This document shows, piece after piece, positions 46,947-55,434 of a stretch of 64,000 nt of DNA. The position numbers were made by a program, and so were the translations under genes. Under the pieces are notes generated by a model that was not told the origin of the DNA, made no database searches, and saw only the letters and a list, made by a program, of their open reading frames with translations. The first letter of the stretch is position 1. Every line of letters begins with the position of its first letter. The stretch comes from Bacteroidota bacterium (GTDB lineage Bacteria; Bacteroidota; Bacteroidia; Bacteroidales; Lentimicrobiaceae): positions 1 through 64,000 of the forward strand of contig WSXX01000009.1 of NCBI GenBank assembly GCA_009773515.1. Reading direction: 5' to 3'.

Positions 46947-47924
46947 ATGAACACAATCGGACGAATTTTTCGCGTAAGCATATTTGGAGAATCACATGGA
47001 GAAGGCATCGGTGTAGTGATTGACGGAGTACCGCCGGGAATTCCGTTAACTGAAACTGATTTTCTAAGCGATCTTTCCAGACGCAGAAGCGGCGCTGCCG
47101 GCACCACACCCCGCATTGAACCCGATCTGCCAAAATTAAAAAGCGGCATATGGAACGGATTTACAACCGGAGCACCTTTAAGCGTTTTCTTCGAAAACAC
47201 AAACACCAAATCAGCCGATTACGACAACCTGCGCGACATTCCTCGTCCCGGACATTCTGATTTTACTGCCAGAATAAAATTCAAAGGCTATGCCGATCCG
47301 CGTGGTGGCGGGCATTTTTCGGGACGAATTACCCTCGGACTTGTGGCTGCCGGAGTGGTTGCAAAAAAAATTATTGATCCTGTGTTTGTCAGTTCTCAGA
47401 TTCTGGAACTTGGAGGAGATTCCGATATTGCAAGAGCCATAGAAAACATCACAGGAACAGGCGATTCAGTTGGCGGAATTATTCAATGTACCGCCACAAA
47501 CATGCCTCAGGGTTTGGGCGAACCTTTTTTTGGAAGTGTGGAATCAACCATCAGTCAACTGATATTTTCGATACCGGCCATCAAAGGAATTGAATTTGGT
47601 TCAGGATTCAGTGCTGCCCGTATGCGGGGAAGTCAGCACAACGACGTTTACATCAACCCACAGGGAAAGACTCTAACCAACAATGCAGCCGGAATAAACG
47701 GCGGAATCACTAACGGGAACGATCTTGTTTTCAGAATCGTTGTAAAACCAACTTCCAGCATTTCACTACCTCAGGAAACCATCAATCTGAAAACAGGAAA
47801 AATTGAAACTCTGAAAGTCGAAGGGCGTCATGATGTTTGCATAGCACTTCGTGTGCCGGTCGTCGCTGAAGCTGCAACCGCCATTGGTCTGGCAGATTTA
47901 TTTCTGCTCAGCAAAAGTCACTGA
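46947..47924 (+). CDS. aroC: Chorismate synthase
   Basis: The protein has 325 residues, slightly shorter than the usual 350-360. Signatures are GESHGEGIGVVIDGVPPG, RRRSGAAGTTPRIEPD, RPGHSDFTARIKFKGYADPR and GGGHFSGR. It makes chorismate from EPSP with reduced FMN. It follows aroA by 67 bp and ends 14 bp before the convergent MOSC-MogA gene, with no room for a separate terminator. Confidence 0.95.
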   Translation: MNTIGRIFRVSIFGESHGEGIGVVIDGVPPGIPLTETDFLSDLSRRRSGAAGTTPRIEPDLPKLKSGIWNGFTTGAPLSVFFENTNTKSADYDNLRDIPRPGHSDFTARIKFKGYADPRGGGHFSGRITLGLVAAGVVAKKIIDPVFVSSQILELGGDSDIARAIENITGTGDSVGGIIQCTATNMPQGLGEPFFGSVESTISQLIFSIPAIKGIEFGSGFSAARMRGSQHNDVYINPQGKTLTNNAAGINGGITNGNDLVFRIVVKPTSSISLPQETINLKTGKIETLKVEGRHDVCIALRVPVVAEAATAIGLADLFLLSKSH

Positions 47925-47938
47925 CAGGAGAGGAAATT

Positions 47939-48862
47939 CTAATGCAAATCCAGCCCATTCAACATAAATACGCTGTGTCTGATGGTTTTTGTGATTTCGG
48001 CAAGGTATTCCTCTACAGCTTTTACACTTCCTGGAAGCGTATAAACAAGTGTGCTGCCAATAACTCCGGCTACACTTCTGCTAACCAATGCATTGGGTTT
48101 TTCGGCACCGTATTTAACGCGGATTAAATCCATAATTCCCGGAATTTCTTTTGTAAGCATGGGTTTGATCACGTCAACCGTAAAATCGCGCGGACCAATG
48201 CCAGTGCCTCCGGTGGTGATAAGAATATCTGAACCGGATGCATCTTTAATCTGCTGATACAACAAATCTGCATCATCCGGAATAACAACCCTGTCAATTT
48301 CTAATTTCCAGCCCTGTGAGGATAAATATTCTTCAATCAGCTGCACAACCCGCGGACCGCTGCGATCTTCGTATTCACCGGCCGAAGCGCGGTCGCTCAA
48401 GGTAATTACTTTGACTTTAAACACTTTAGGTTGATATTCAAGACTATCGCCATCCTTTACAATTCCCGGATTCAGTACACGGCAGAAAATCCCTTCTTTT
48501 GGCATCACACAATTGCCGACTTCACGGTAAATGGCGCAACCATCTCCGTGGCATTTTTTACCGATCTGGGTAACTTCGAGCAAAACATCGCCGATTACAA
48601 AACGATCGAGCGGATGTGTTTCGTAGAGAACAATACCTTCGGTGGTGATGTTTTCGGCAAATTCACCGTATTGGAGCGCTCGTCCTGCAGCGATTTCAAA
48701 TTTTCTGAAACTTTCTGTCCCCAGAAGGCTAACCTGCCGGTGCCATTTTCCGGCATGTGCATCGCCGGCCACGCCATTACTATTCAATTCAATTTGTCCG
48801 ACAGGAACTTTGACGGTTCCCTTTTTCTCTGAAATATTGACTGAAATTACTTTGATTTCCAT
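47939..48862 (-). CDS. MOSC domain - MogA/MoaB fusion (molybdenum cofactor protein)
   Basis: The protein has 307 residues. The N-terminal half (about 1-145) is a MOSC domain with VAGDAHAGKWHRQVSLL and the conserved Cys in GKKCHGDGCAIYREVGNCVMP. The C-terminal half (about 150-307) is a MogA/MoaB-like molybdopterin-binding domain with ITLSDRASAGEYEDRSGP and TTGGTGIGPRDFTVD. MogA adenylylates molybdopterin before molybdenum insertion; MOSC domains handle sulfur or carry the cofactor. It is the last gene of the minus-strand cofactor cluster, separated from the others by an inverted repeat. Confidence 0.92.
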   Translation of the reverse strand: MEIKVISVNISEKKGTVKVPVGQIELNSNGVAGDAHAGKWHRQVSLLGTESFRKFEIAAGRALQYGEFAENITTEGIVLYETHPLDRFVIGDVLLEVTQIGKKCHGDGCAIYREVGNCVMPKEGIFCRVLNPGIVKDGDSLEYQPKVFKVKVITLSDRASAGEYEDRSGPRVVQLIEEYLSSQGWKLEIDRVVIPDDADLLYQQIKDASGSDILITTGGTGIGPRDFTVDVIKPMLTKEIPGIMDLIRVKYGAEKPNALVSRSVAGVIGSTLVYTLPGSVKAVEEYLAEITKTIRHSVFMLNGLDLH

Positions 48863-48900
48863 TATTGTTTGTATTGAATTTGAAATTTATTCGGTGGTTA

Positions 48901-48914
48901 AGTGTTTAAACACT
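48901..48914. repeat. Perfect 14-bp palindrome AGTGTTTAAACACT
   Basis: It lies 39 bp upstream of the MOSC-MogA start and directly at the edge of a large inverted repeat. It could be an operator for that gene or part of the repeat element. Confidence 0.5.
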
Positions 48915-49014
48915 TCGACTCCGCTCAGTGTGACATGCGTTTTATGTCGAAATTGATTTTATTTAATGCACACGTTATCTACTCTATACGATGTCATCCT
49001 GAGCGGAGTCGAAG
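48913..49014. repeat. Intergenic inverted repeat with CTTCGACTCCGCTCAG arms
   Basis: Arms at 48913-48936 and 48991-49014 match as inverted copies at 22 of 24 positions, sharing CTTCGACTCCGCTCAG then TGACAT. The form, together with the fact that similar GTCATCCTGAGCGGAGTCGAAG sequences are widespread between genes in this phylum, suggests a REP-like dispersed element. The 54-bp centre is AT-rich. Confidence 0.75.
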
Positions 49015-49028
49015 GATACTTATTCATT

Positions 49029-49499
49029 TTAGTCTTCCCCGTTTCCCTTTGCTTCATGGAAAAGTATTCCTGCATTTACAAACATCATTGCCGACATAAA
49101 CAGAGAGCCACTTAGTGCGATGTAAAAAATTCCCTGCATAAAAACCGGGATAACCTCATATCGGGCAAAAAGAATTCCGGCAGAAGCCATTAAAGCAATA
49201 AGCAGATAACTTTTCCATCCGAAGAAGGCAAAGAGACATGGATTTTTCTGCTCCATTGCGGCAATGCGCTGAATGTAATTTCGGCTGACTTTCAGAAATA
49301 CAAAATTGAAGAAAACTGCAAAGCCAATGAGCCCAAACACAATTTCCATCCACATTGGGAATGGTCCTTCCGGAACGTACAAAATGGCAAGTTTAAACAC
49401 CCTGAACGCCGCATAAGCCCATACAGCCGCCGCCAAAAAGAATAACCATCTTTTTGGTACAGCAGGTTTAAAATTTGCACTTATCGGCCCTGATTTCAT
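49029..49499 (-). CDS. Small integral membrane protein in the molybdenum cofactor cluster
   Basis: The protein has 156 residues with about four membrane segments (WLFFLAAAVWAYAAFRVF, MEIVFGLIGFAVFFNFVFL, YLLIALMASAGILFARY, IFYIALSGSLFMSAMMF). No family is recognised. It starts only 3 bp after moaC, so it is cotranscribed with moeA-moaA-moaC. A link to molybdate or cofactor handling is inferred from position only. Confidence 0.75.
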   Translation of the reverse strand: MKSGPISANFKPAVPKRWLFFLAAAVWAYAAFRVFKLAILYVPEGPFPMWMEIVFGLIGFAVFFNFVFLKVSRNYIQRIAAMEQKNPCLFAFFGWKSYLLIALMASAGILFARYEVIPVFMQGIFYIALSGSLFMSAMMFVNAGILFHEAKGNGED

Positions 49500-49502
49500 G
49501 AT

Positions 49503-49958
49503 TCAGAGATCAGTTTTAACTTTCTCAACCAGACTTATATCGCTGATTACCATATTTTTATCAACAGCCTTACACATATCGTAAATGGTAAGCAGGGCGA
49601 CACTTACAGCAGTCAGCGCTTCCATTTCCACACCTGTTTGTCCAAGGCAGCGAGCAGTAGAAGTGATTTCAACACCTAAATCCGTCAACTTCGATTTCAC
49701 TTCAACCTTTGTCAGCTGCAGCGGATGGCAAAGCGGAATCAACCGACTGGTTTCCTTGGCCGCCTGAATGCCTGCAATTTCTGCAACGGTAAGCACATCG
49801 CCCTTTTTCATTTCATTTTCACGGATAAGTTTAACGGTCTCCTCCGAAAGCAGGATCCGTCCTTTGGCAATGGCAGTGCGATGCTGCATGGGCTTATCAC
49901 CCACATCTACCATATTGGCTTTGCCTTTTTTATCAGTATGTGAAAATTTTGCATTCAT
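49503..49958 (-). CDS. moaC: Cyclic pyranopterin monophosphate synthase MoaC
   Basis: The protein has 151 residues. The family segments are GKANMVDVGDKPMQHRTAIA, AGIQAAKETSRLIPLCHPL and TGVEMEALTAVSVALLTIYDMCK with the catalytic Lys and His residues in place. MoaC converts the MoaA product to cyclic pyranopterin monophosphate, the second step of molybdopterin synthesis. It lies downstream of moaA across a 168-bp gap that contains heptamer repeats. Confidence 0.95.
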   Translation of the reverse strand: MNAKFSHTDKKGKANMVDVGDKPMQHRTAIAKGRILLSEETVKLIRENEMKKGDVLTVAEIAGIQAAKETSRLIPLCHPLQLTKVEVKSKLTDLGVEITSTARCLGQTGVEMEALTAVSVALLTIYDMCKAVDKNMVISDISLVEKVKTDL

Positions 49959-50000
49959 GTTTTTACGGTCAATTATTATATTTGCTTCGGGGTTAAAATG

Positions 50001-50123
50001 TTAGAAATTAGAAATTAGAAATTAGAAATTAGAAATTAGAAATTAGAAATTAGAAATTAGAAATTTCTCCCCTTGTCTCCCCGTCCCCTTGTCCCCTTGT
50101 CCTAAACCCCGTCCCCTTGTCCC
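50001..50123. repeat. TTAGAAA heptamer tandem repeat and CCCCTTGTC-rich tract
   Basis: From 50001 to 50065 the 7-mer TTAGAAA is repeated about 9.3 times without error. It is followed by a pyrimidine-rich tract with several imperfect copies of CCCCTTGTC (to about 50123). The whole lies between moaA and moaC and begins 42 bp upstream of the moaC start codon in the direction of transcription. Confidence 0.9.
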
Positions 50124-50126
50124 AAA

Positions 50127-50927
50127 TCACCCTCCAATATTATAAAACTCCCCGCTCAGATTCATACTTCCGCAGGCAGGTTTTTCTTCAATCGCCTTTC
50201 GTATTGCAGCTTCCGCACCCAATAGTCTGACGTCAAATTCAATTCCATTAAATAAACAAGGCATCAATTTACCATTGGCTGTGAGTCTTAATCGGTTACA
50301 GGTGCTGCAATCTCCGCCGGAGCCACCTTCAACCACCGAAAAATGGCCTTCAGTCAGGCTCATCTGATGGATAAAACGAACCTGAAGCCCATTATCAATG
50401 CAATAAGCCGCAACCATTTGTGCATCAGGTTCATCGGATGAATTCTGAACCACACAATTAATTTTAACAGGAAAAAGTCCAGCATCCTTAGCTGCTTTAA
50501 TCCCGTTTAAAACATCTTCCAGTTTCCCTCCACGGGTGATTTTACTGTATTTTGCTGAATCAAGTGTATCGAGACTGATGTTGATACGGTTCAGGCCTGC
50601 AGCTTTAAGTTGATCGGCAAACCGGGCCAGATAGGTCCCATTGCTTGTCATGGAAAGATCATCAATTCCCGGAATTTCGGCCAGCATTTTAACCAGATTA
50701 ACCACACCTTTTCTCACCAAAGGTTCACCGCCGGTAATTCTCACTTTATTAACTCCCATGCCAACAGCAACCCTGGTTACTTCAGTTATTTCCTCAAACG
50801 ACAGGATATCTGCATGTTGCAGCATTTCATAGCCTTCCGCAGGCATACAATACAAACAACGCAGATTGCACCGATCGGTTACTGAAATCCGAAGGTAATT
50901 TATTCTTCTATTGTAGTTGTCGTACAT
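50127..50927 (-). CDS. moaA: GTP 3',8-cyclase MoaA, short form
   Basis: The protein has 266 residues from MYDNYNRRINYLRISVTDRC; an upstream start at 50948 is possible. The radical SAM cluster motif is CNLRCLYC (Cys20, 24, 27), with TGGEPLVR next. The second Fe-S cluster is CSTCNRLRLTANGKLMPC near residue 196, and the C-terminus ends in GG as required in MoaA. It is about 60 residues shorter than typical MoaA: the segment between VRFIHQMSL and the second cluster is very short. MoaA converts GTP to the first pterin intermediate. Its start overlaps the moeA end by 20 nt. Confidence 0.88.
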   Translation of the reverse strand: MYDNYNRRINYLRISVTDRCNLRCLYCMPAEGYEMLQHADILSFEEITEVTRVAVGMGVNKVRITGGEPLVRKGVVNLVKMLAEIPGIDDLSMTSNGTYLARFADQLKAAGLNRINISLDTLDSAKYSKITRGGKLEDVLNGIKAAKDAGLFPVKINCVVQNSSDEPDAQMVAAYCIDNGLQVRFIHQMSLTEGHFSVVEGGSGGDCSTCNRLRLTANGKLMPCLFNGIEFDVRLLGAEAAIRKAIEEKPACGSMNLSGEFYNIGG

Positions 50928-52086
50928 TTCTGTATTCTCCTTTAGCAATTTGAGTTTCGCCTATTTCAACCGACATAATTCCGTCAGCTCCTTCATAGGC
51001 ATGAATGTGTGCAGATCCGTGATATTCAAGTGGCTCAATTTTACCCTCAGCATTTATCCTGACAGGCATAAATGATTTTCGTTCTGCTTTTTTTCTTGTA
51101 AAATCAGCAGCCATTGGCAATTTTACAATCATTGGCTTAAAAGAATATCTCATCAATCTGTAGGCAAGTTGTTTCACCAGCAGTTCAAACTGTACGTATG
51201 ATGATACAGGATTTCCAGGCAAACCAAAAAGAAATTTGTTTTCCCTGACTCCAAATACGGTCGGGCGTCCGGGTTGAACTGCAATACTTTTAAAAAGCAC
51301 CTCTACACCTATTTTCTCCAAAACAGCCGGCACATGATCAAAATCACCCATTGAAACCCCTCCGGTAAGCAGCAGAATATCACATTGATCAAATCCTTTT
51401 TCCATCAGCAATTCAATGCTTTCGGACGTATCAGCTGCAATGCCAAGGTAAACCGAATCAAGTCCCATTGCTTTTGCCTGAGCAATCAACTGATGTGCGT
51501 TGCTGTTGCGAATCTGTCCGGGTCGGGGTTTTATATCCGGCTCAACCAATTCATCTCCGGTTGAAATCACACCAATAAGCGGACGTTTGAAAACCAAAGG
51601 TTCAGCCACGCCAACCGCGGCAAGTATGGCAATATGATGAGGTTTCAGCAAGGTACTTTTCTGAAGCACCAATTGCCCTTCTTTTACATCTTCGGCCTGC
51701 CAGGCAATGTTCGCGGAAGTTTTATCTCTGTTGAATAAAACTTTCCCCTCTGCATCAACCTCAGTATATTCAACCATAATGATGGTATCTGCACCTTGCG
51801 GAACCATTGCACCGGTCATAATTTTGGAGCAATGCCCCTGCGCAATTACAACTTCAGGAACCACCCCGGCAGGAATTATTTCGACAACCTCAAGCGGACC
51901 CGGCAAATCAGCACGGCGACAGGCATAACCATCCACCGCAGCTTTGTTGAAAGGAGGCATCTCAACATCTGAGAATACATCATTTGCCAATATGCGGCCA
52001 ACAGCATCTTCAAGCCTGATATGCTCTGTGTGCGTTGTGACAGGTATTTGATTAATAGTATCGAGTGCTTCTTCAAAAGTAATCAT
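50908..52086 (-). CDS. moeA: Molybdopterin molybdenumtransferase MoeA
   Basis: The protein has 392 residues from MITFEEALDTINQIPVTTH; an extension to 52176 adds a hydrophobic tail foreign to the family. Conserved segments are MPPFNKAAVDGYACR, IMTGAMVPQGADTIIMVE, ISTGDELVEP and TGGVSMGDFDHVP, with LFGLPGNPVS near the C-terminal third. MoeA inserts molybdate into adenylylated molybdopterin, the step after MogA. It is the first gene of the minus-strand cofactor cluster. Confidence 0.94.
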   Translation of the reverse strand: MITFEEALDTINQIPVTTHTEHIRLEDAVGRILANDVFSDVEMPPFNKAAVDGYACRRADLPGPLEVVEIIPAGVVPEVVIAQGHCSKIMTGAMVPQGADTIIMVEYTEVDAEGKVLFNRDKTSANIAWQAEDVKEGQLVLQKSTLLKPHHIAILAAVGVAEPLVFKRPLIGVISTGDELVEPDIKPRPGQIRNSNAHQLIAQAKAMGLDSVYLGIAADTSESIELLMEKGFDQCDILLLTGGVSMGDFDHVPAVLEKIGVEVLFKSIAVQPGRPTVFGVRENKFLFGLPGNPVSSYVQFELLVKQLAYRLMRYSFKPMIVKLPMAADFTRKKAERKSFMPVRINAEGKIEPLEYHGSAHIHAYEGADGIMSVEIGETQIAKGEYRNVRQLQ

Positions 52087-52446
52087 GGGAAAAAGGGAAA
52101 AGGAAAAAGACAAAAGATAAAAGACAATAGAATTAAATAAAAAATAATGAATCAAGACTCTGACCACTGGCAGCATGAAAATCTTTGGTTCAAAAACAAG
52201 TAAAAACAGGTCTTATTTTAGACTGAACTTCTCTTCTTTAAAATCTGACCTTCAATTTATTGCAACAAACAATGACATTCACATTCCCCGCAATGGATGG
52301 CAAAGATAAACAACCTGAGCGATATGCACAGAGAATCCTAATGAAGAAAAAAATGATTTTCGCTCATTTTATGCTATAAAACTACCACAAGAAACATACT
52401 TTCAGTAATTAAGGGATGAAGACATTACGTTCAACCGAAAAAAGCA

Positions 52447-52484
52447 TGCGTTTATAAAGATTTCTCCTGCGTTTGTAAACGCAG
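52447..52484 (+). promoter_or_regulatory. Candidate LytTR-type binding site (two direct repeats)
   Basis: TGCGTTTAT (52447-52455) and TGCGTTTGT (52468-52476) are direct repeats, separated by 12 bp, so they start 21 bp apart, two helical turns. Each matches 8 of 9 positions of the LytTR consensus [TA][AC][CA]GTTN[AG][TG]. The second repeat is also half of a near-palindrome CTGCGTTTGTAAACGCAG (52467-52484). They end about 6-9 bp upstream of the -33 position of the promoter, where an activator would sit. A LytTR regulator is encoded just after the downstream gene. Confidence 0.6.
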
Positions 52485-52516
52485 TTCATGTATGGCTTTC
52501 TGGTGCCATAACTTTA
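52485..52516 (+). promoter_or_regulatory. Candidate promoter of the beta-helix gene
   Basis: A weak -33 (TTC at 52485-52487) and a -7-like TAACTTTA (52509-52516, last base off the TAnnTTTG consensus) are 21 bp apart. A weak promoter next to direct repeats fits activator control. Initiation would be near 52523. Confidence 0.4.
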
Positions 52517-52561
52517 TGTAAATTTTTCACTTTCAAAATATTAACCAAAAAAGGAGGCGTT

Positions 52562-55258
52562 ATGAAAACTTTAAAATTTACTTTTTTGCCTGTCGCAACA
52601 TTTGTTCTGATGTTGTTATATGCAGGCTCACTATCTGCACAAATCCAATTTGCAGGATTATACGCAGAGGGTGAAGGCGGGGCGGCATGGGATGCTGACG
52701 GCACAGGATCGGAGCCTTACGGGAATGGGCACAGCGACATTTTTTATTACACTGCTTCCCGTGACTATATTGACCCGACATCCTCATCTGGAGCACATAT
52801 GCTGGATATCCTGAGTGGATTCCCTCTGTTTGAAAAAGCTCTTCTTGAAAATGGATTTACAGCAGAGCAGGTAACCCTGAAAGTTGCACTGGCAAGCCTG
52901 GGCGATGATATAAAGGGCATTGACTGGTTTACGATAGGTAATATGCATTATGCCAACTTTTATCCGGTTAAATGCTTTATAGAACTGGATGGAGAACCCT
53001 TGGTTGAAGCCTTAGGGAATTATGCTATTTACAGCTCCGGCCCCTTCTCTCAGGGGTTTGAATCGGGATATCTTAAGGTCTGTAACATATCCGGATTTAG
53101 CACTGAATCTGCCAGATACGTTGCGGCTGCTTTGATGACGGACTTAGGGTCGGATGAATTAAAAATTGAGATGGATGTAACAAATGCAGCTCCAATAAGA
53201 GGTAATGGCCGGACAGGATGCTATTTTAATCTTTCAGCAGTGATTACAAAAGGTGTTCAAAAGCTACCATTCCAAGGCTTAAATTCAAATCACGAAGGCT
53301 TTGCCGGATGGGATGCAGATGGCACAGGTATGGAGCCTTATGGCAACGGACATTTAAACCAGTTGTATTATGGAGCATCTCTTGATTATGATGGCATTGA
53401 TCCGAATCCAGCTGCCAGCCTTGGTCATTTTATAAATGGTTCTTCAGGATTTCGCAACACCTTACTCCAGATTCAATACCGAGGATTTTCAATTGGCGAC
53501 CTGAAGATTAAACTGGGGCTGGAAAGTCTGGGACCTGACATATACGGCGAAGACTGGGTATTCGAGAATGGATATCACTCTTGCAACTATTACAATCGCA
53601 ACATAGTGATTGAATTTAATGGAGAGCCTATCCTGACTTTCAGGCAGGATACAAATAAACTGCAGGGATTGTTTGGAATTTCTCATAAGTTTTCAAGCAC
53701 CAGCGGTACAGGCAAGGTGTACAACATATCTCAAAATGCATCGCCCGAAGCGCAATTTGTTGCCCTGTCGTTCCTCAAAGATATCGGATCGCATTTTTTG
53801 AAAACAATAACATCCGATTTACGGTTTCACAGCTCGTTCAGCAGTAATGGACGGGATGGCGCACTTTATGAAATTCAAGCAGGCGAACTGGCTGGCATCC
53901 ACGAACAAGCAACTTTCATTCCGGAAGGTACTTTAAGCGGTGTGTGGACAACTGCCAATTCACCATATTTTATTGACGGCCACCAGAGTATTGAAAACGG
54001 ACAGACCTTAACCATTGAGCCTGGTGTTCAGGTAAAAGTGCGTGGCCCTTATCATTTCGATGTGCAGGGGACAGTTATTGCTCTGGGCACAGCCGATGAA
54101 AATATTCTGTTCACCCGATCCAATCCAAATTTATGGTGGGATGGGTTTGATTATTTAAATACATCATCTGAAAATCAGGCTTCAGTTTTTGATCATTGCA
54201 TTTTTGAGTATGGATATGGGCAGGGAAGTGAAATCGGGTTAAATAGCGGAGGTGCTTTTGCCATCTATGGATATGATGCACTTTCCGTTTCAAATTCCGT
54301 TTTCAGATACAATAAGGCTGACCTCTCCGGATACTATCCACCCTCAGGAGGTGCCGTTGGCTTATGGGATGCATCACCTATGTTCTCGAAATGCACTTTT
54401 TATAATAATGAAGCTGAATATGGCGGAGCATTTTTCTGCTTTGAACAGTCTGATCCGGTTGTTTCCAATTGTTTGTTTTACAATAATTTTGGAACATACG
54501 GAGGAGCAATTACTTTGTGGGATAATTGCGATGGCATTTATATCAACAATACAATTGCTGATAATGCAGGCGAACAAGGCGGAGCATTCTACTTTTATTG
54601 GCAATCCAATCCTGAAATCATTAACAATATAATCTGGGGCAATACAGCCGTAGAAGGAAGTCAGATATACTTCACTTCAATGGGGCCAAGTTACCCTGGG
54701 TTTTATTACAACAATATTGAAGAAGGAAAAGAGGGATTTCATGGAGGATCATCAGTTGAATATCTGTTTAACCTGGATGCAGATCCTCTGTTCATGGGTG
54801 AAGACCCAAATCCATACGCAATCAGCAGCGAATCCTCTCCCTGCTGGAACGCCGGTACTCCCGATACTTCAGCATGGTATTACCCGCAATACTTACCAGC
54901 AACCTGCCTTTGCGGTTCACAACGCTTTTCTGACGGATGCCTCGATATAGGCGCCTATGAATTTATGATGTCTACAGAATCATCACCCGGCCACTTTCCT
55001 GCTCTAACTCTCAAAGTCAAACCCAATCCTTTTACTGACAACCTGAATATCGGTTTTTCTCTATCTGAAAAAGCCGCTGTAAGTCTGATAATCTACAACA
55101 CTGTGGGTTTAAAGGTCGCAGAAACAGACTTCGGAATTCTGCAGGCCGGAGACTTTGAGAAAATTATTCGCTTACCTGCTTTAAATGAGGGCGTTTATAT
55201 CATAACAGTAAGAATAAACAATCATTTACTTGCAGAAAAAGTCGTCAGAATTAAATAG
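52562..55258 (+). CDS. Secreted right-handed beta-helix protein with duplicated N-terminal domain and T9SS sorting domain
   Basis: The protein has 898 residues with a signal peptide (VATFVLMLLYAGSLSAQ). Two homologous copies of an N-terminal domain (about 30-230 and 240-450) share AAWDADGTGSEPYGNGH and AGWDADGTGMEPYGNGH, then a TLKVAL/LKIKLGL..LG-D motif. A right-handed beta-helix follows (about 460-800: DHCIFEYGYG, SNSVFRYNKA, SKCTFYNNEAEYGGAFF, SNCLFYNNFG, INNTIADNAG). The C-terminus (VKPNPFTDNLNIGFS onward) is a T9SS type A sorting domain. A near-perfect Shine-Dalgarno AAGGAGG precedes the ATG. No catalytic residues were recognised; it may bind or process polysaccharide. Confidence 0.88.
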   Translation: MKTLKFTFLPVATFVLMLLYAGSLSAQIQFAGLYAEGEGGAAWDADGTGSEPYGNGHSDIFYYTASRDYIDPTSSSGAHMLDILSGFPLFEKALLENGFTAEQVTLKVALASLGDDIKGIDWFTIGNMHYANFYPVKCFIELDGEPLVEALGNYAIYSSGPFSQGFESGYLKVCNISGFSTESARYVAAALMTDLGSDELKIEMDVTNAAPIRGNGRTGCYFNLSAVITKGVQKLPFQGLNSNHEGFAGWDADGTGMEPYGNGHLNQLYYGASLDYDGIDPNPAASLGHFINGSSGFRNTLLQIQYRGFSIGDLKIKLGLESLGPDIYGEDWVFENGYHSCNYYNRNIVIEFNGEPILTFRQDTNKLQGLFGISHKFSSTSGTGKVYNISQNASPEAQFVALSFLKDIGSHFLKTITSDLRFHSSFSSNGRDGALYEIQAGELAGIHEQATFIPEGTLSGVWTTANSPYFIDGHQSIENGQTLTIEPGVQVKVRGPYHFDVQGTVIALGTADENILFTRSNPNLWWDGFDYLNTSSENQASVFDHCIFEYGYGQGSEIGLNSGGAFAIYGYDALSVSNSVFRYNKADLSGYYPPSGGAVGLWDASPMFSKCTFYNNEAEYGGAFFCFEQSDPVVSNCLFYNNFGTYGGAITLWDNCDGIYINNTIADNAGEQGGAFYFYWQSNPEIINNIIWGNTAVEGSQIYFTSMGPSYPGFYYNNIEEGKEGFHGGSSVEYLFNLDADPLFMGEDPNPYAISSESSPCWNAGTPDTSAWYYPQYLPATCLCGSQRFSDGCLDIGAYEFMMSTESSPGHFPALTLKVKPNPFTDNLNIGFSLSEKAAVSLIIYNTVGLKVAETDFGILQAGDFEKIIRLPALNEGVYIITVRINNHLLAEKVVRIK

Positions 55259-55302
55259 CTCCTGAGATCTGAATGCTGAAAAAATCATTAAATCAATCCA
55301 CG

Positions 55303-55344
55303 CACGACCTTCTCTTCTGCTATTTGACAGAAGTGAAGGTCGTG
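55303..55344 (+). terminator. Hairpin after the beta-helix gene
   Basis: Arms CACGACCTTC (55303-55312) and GAAGGTCGTG (55335-55344) plus inner CTTCTG/CAGAAG form a 16-bp stem with one T-T mismatch. Only a weak T-run follows, so termination is probable but not certain. It begins 45 bp after the stop codon. Confidence 0.6.
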
Positions 55345-55434
55345 TTAATAAAACCCAGGGAATGAATAACATTAACCTGAGCACATAAAAAACACAGAAT
55401 CAGGGCAAAAACTGAAAAAATGATTAAACTTTGA

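Larger units (their letters stand above)
52087..52561. other. Divergent regulatory region between moeA and the beta-helix gene
   Basis: This 475-bp non-coding region carries, on the plus strand, two TGCGTTTRT direct repeats (52447-52479), a weak promoter (TTC at 52485, TAACTTTA at 52509-52516) and a strong Shine-Dalgarno AAGGAGG at 52551-52557. No clear moeA promoter was identified. Confidence 0.6.

Noticed and set aside
55293-55303. TCAATCCACGC identical to part of the CRISPR repeat
   Set aside because: Only 11 nt at the edge of a terminator hairpin; no array or spacer nearby.
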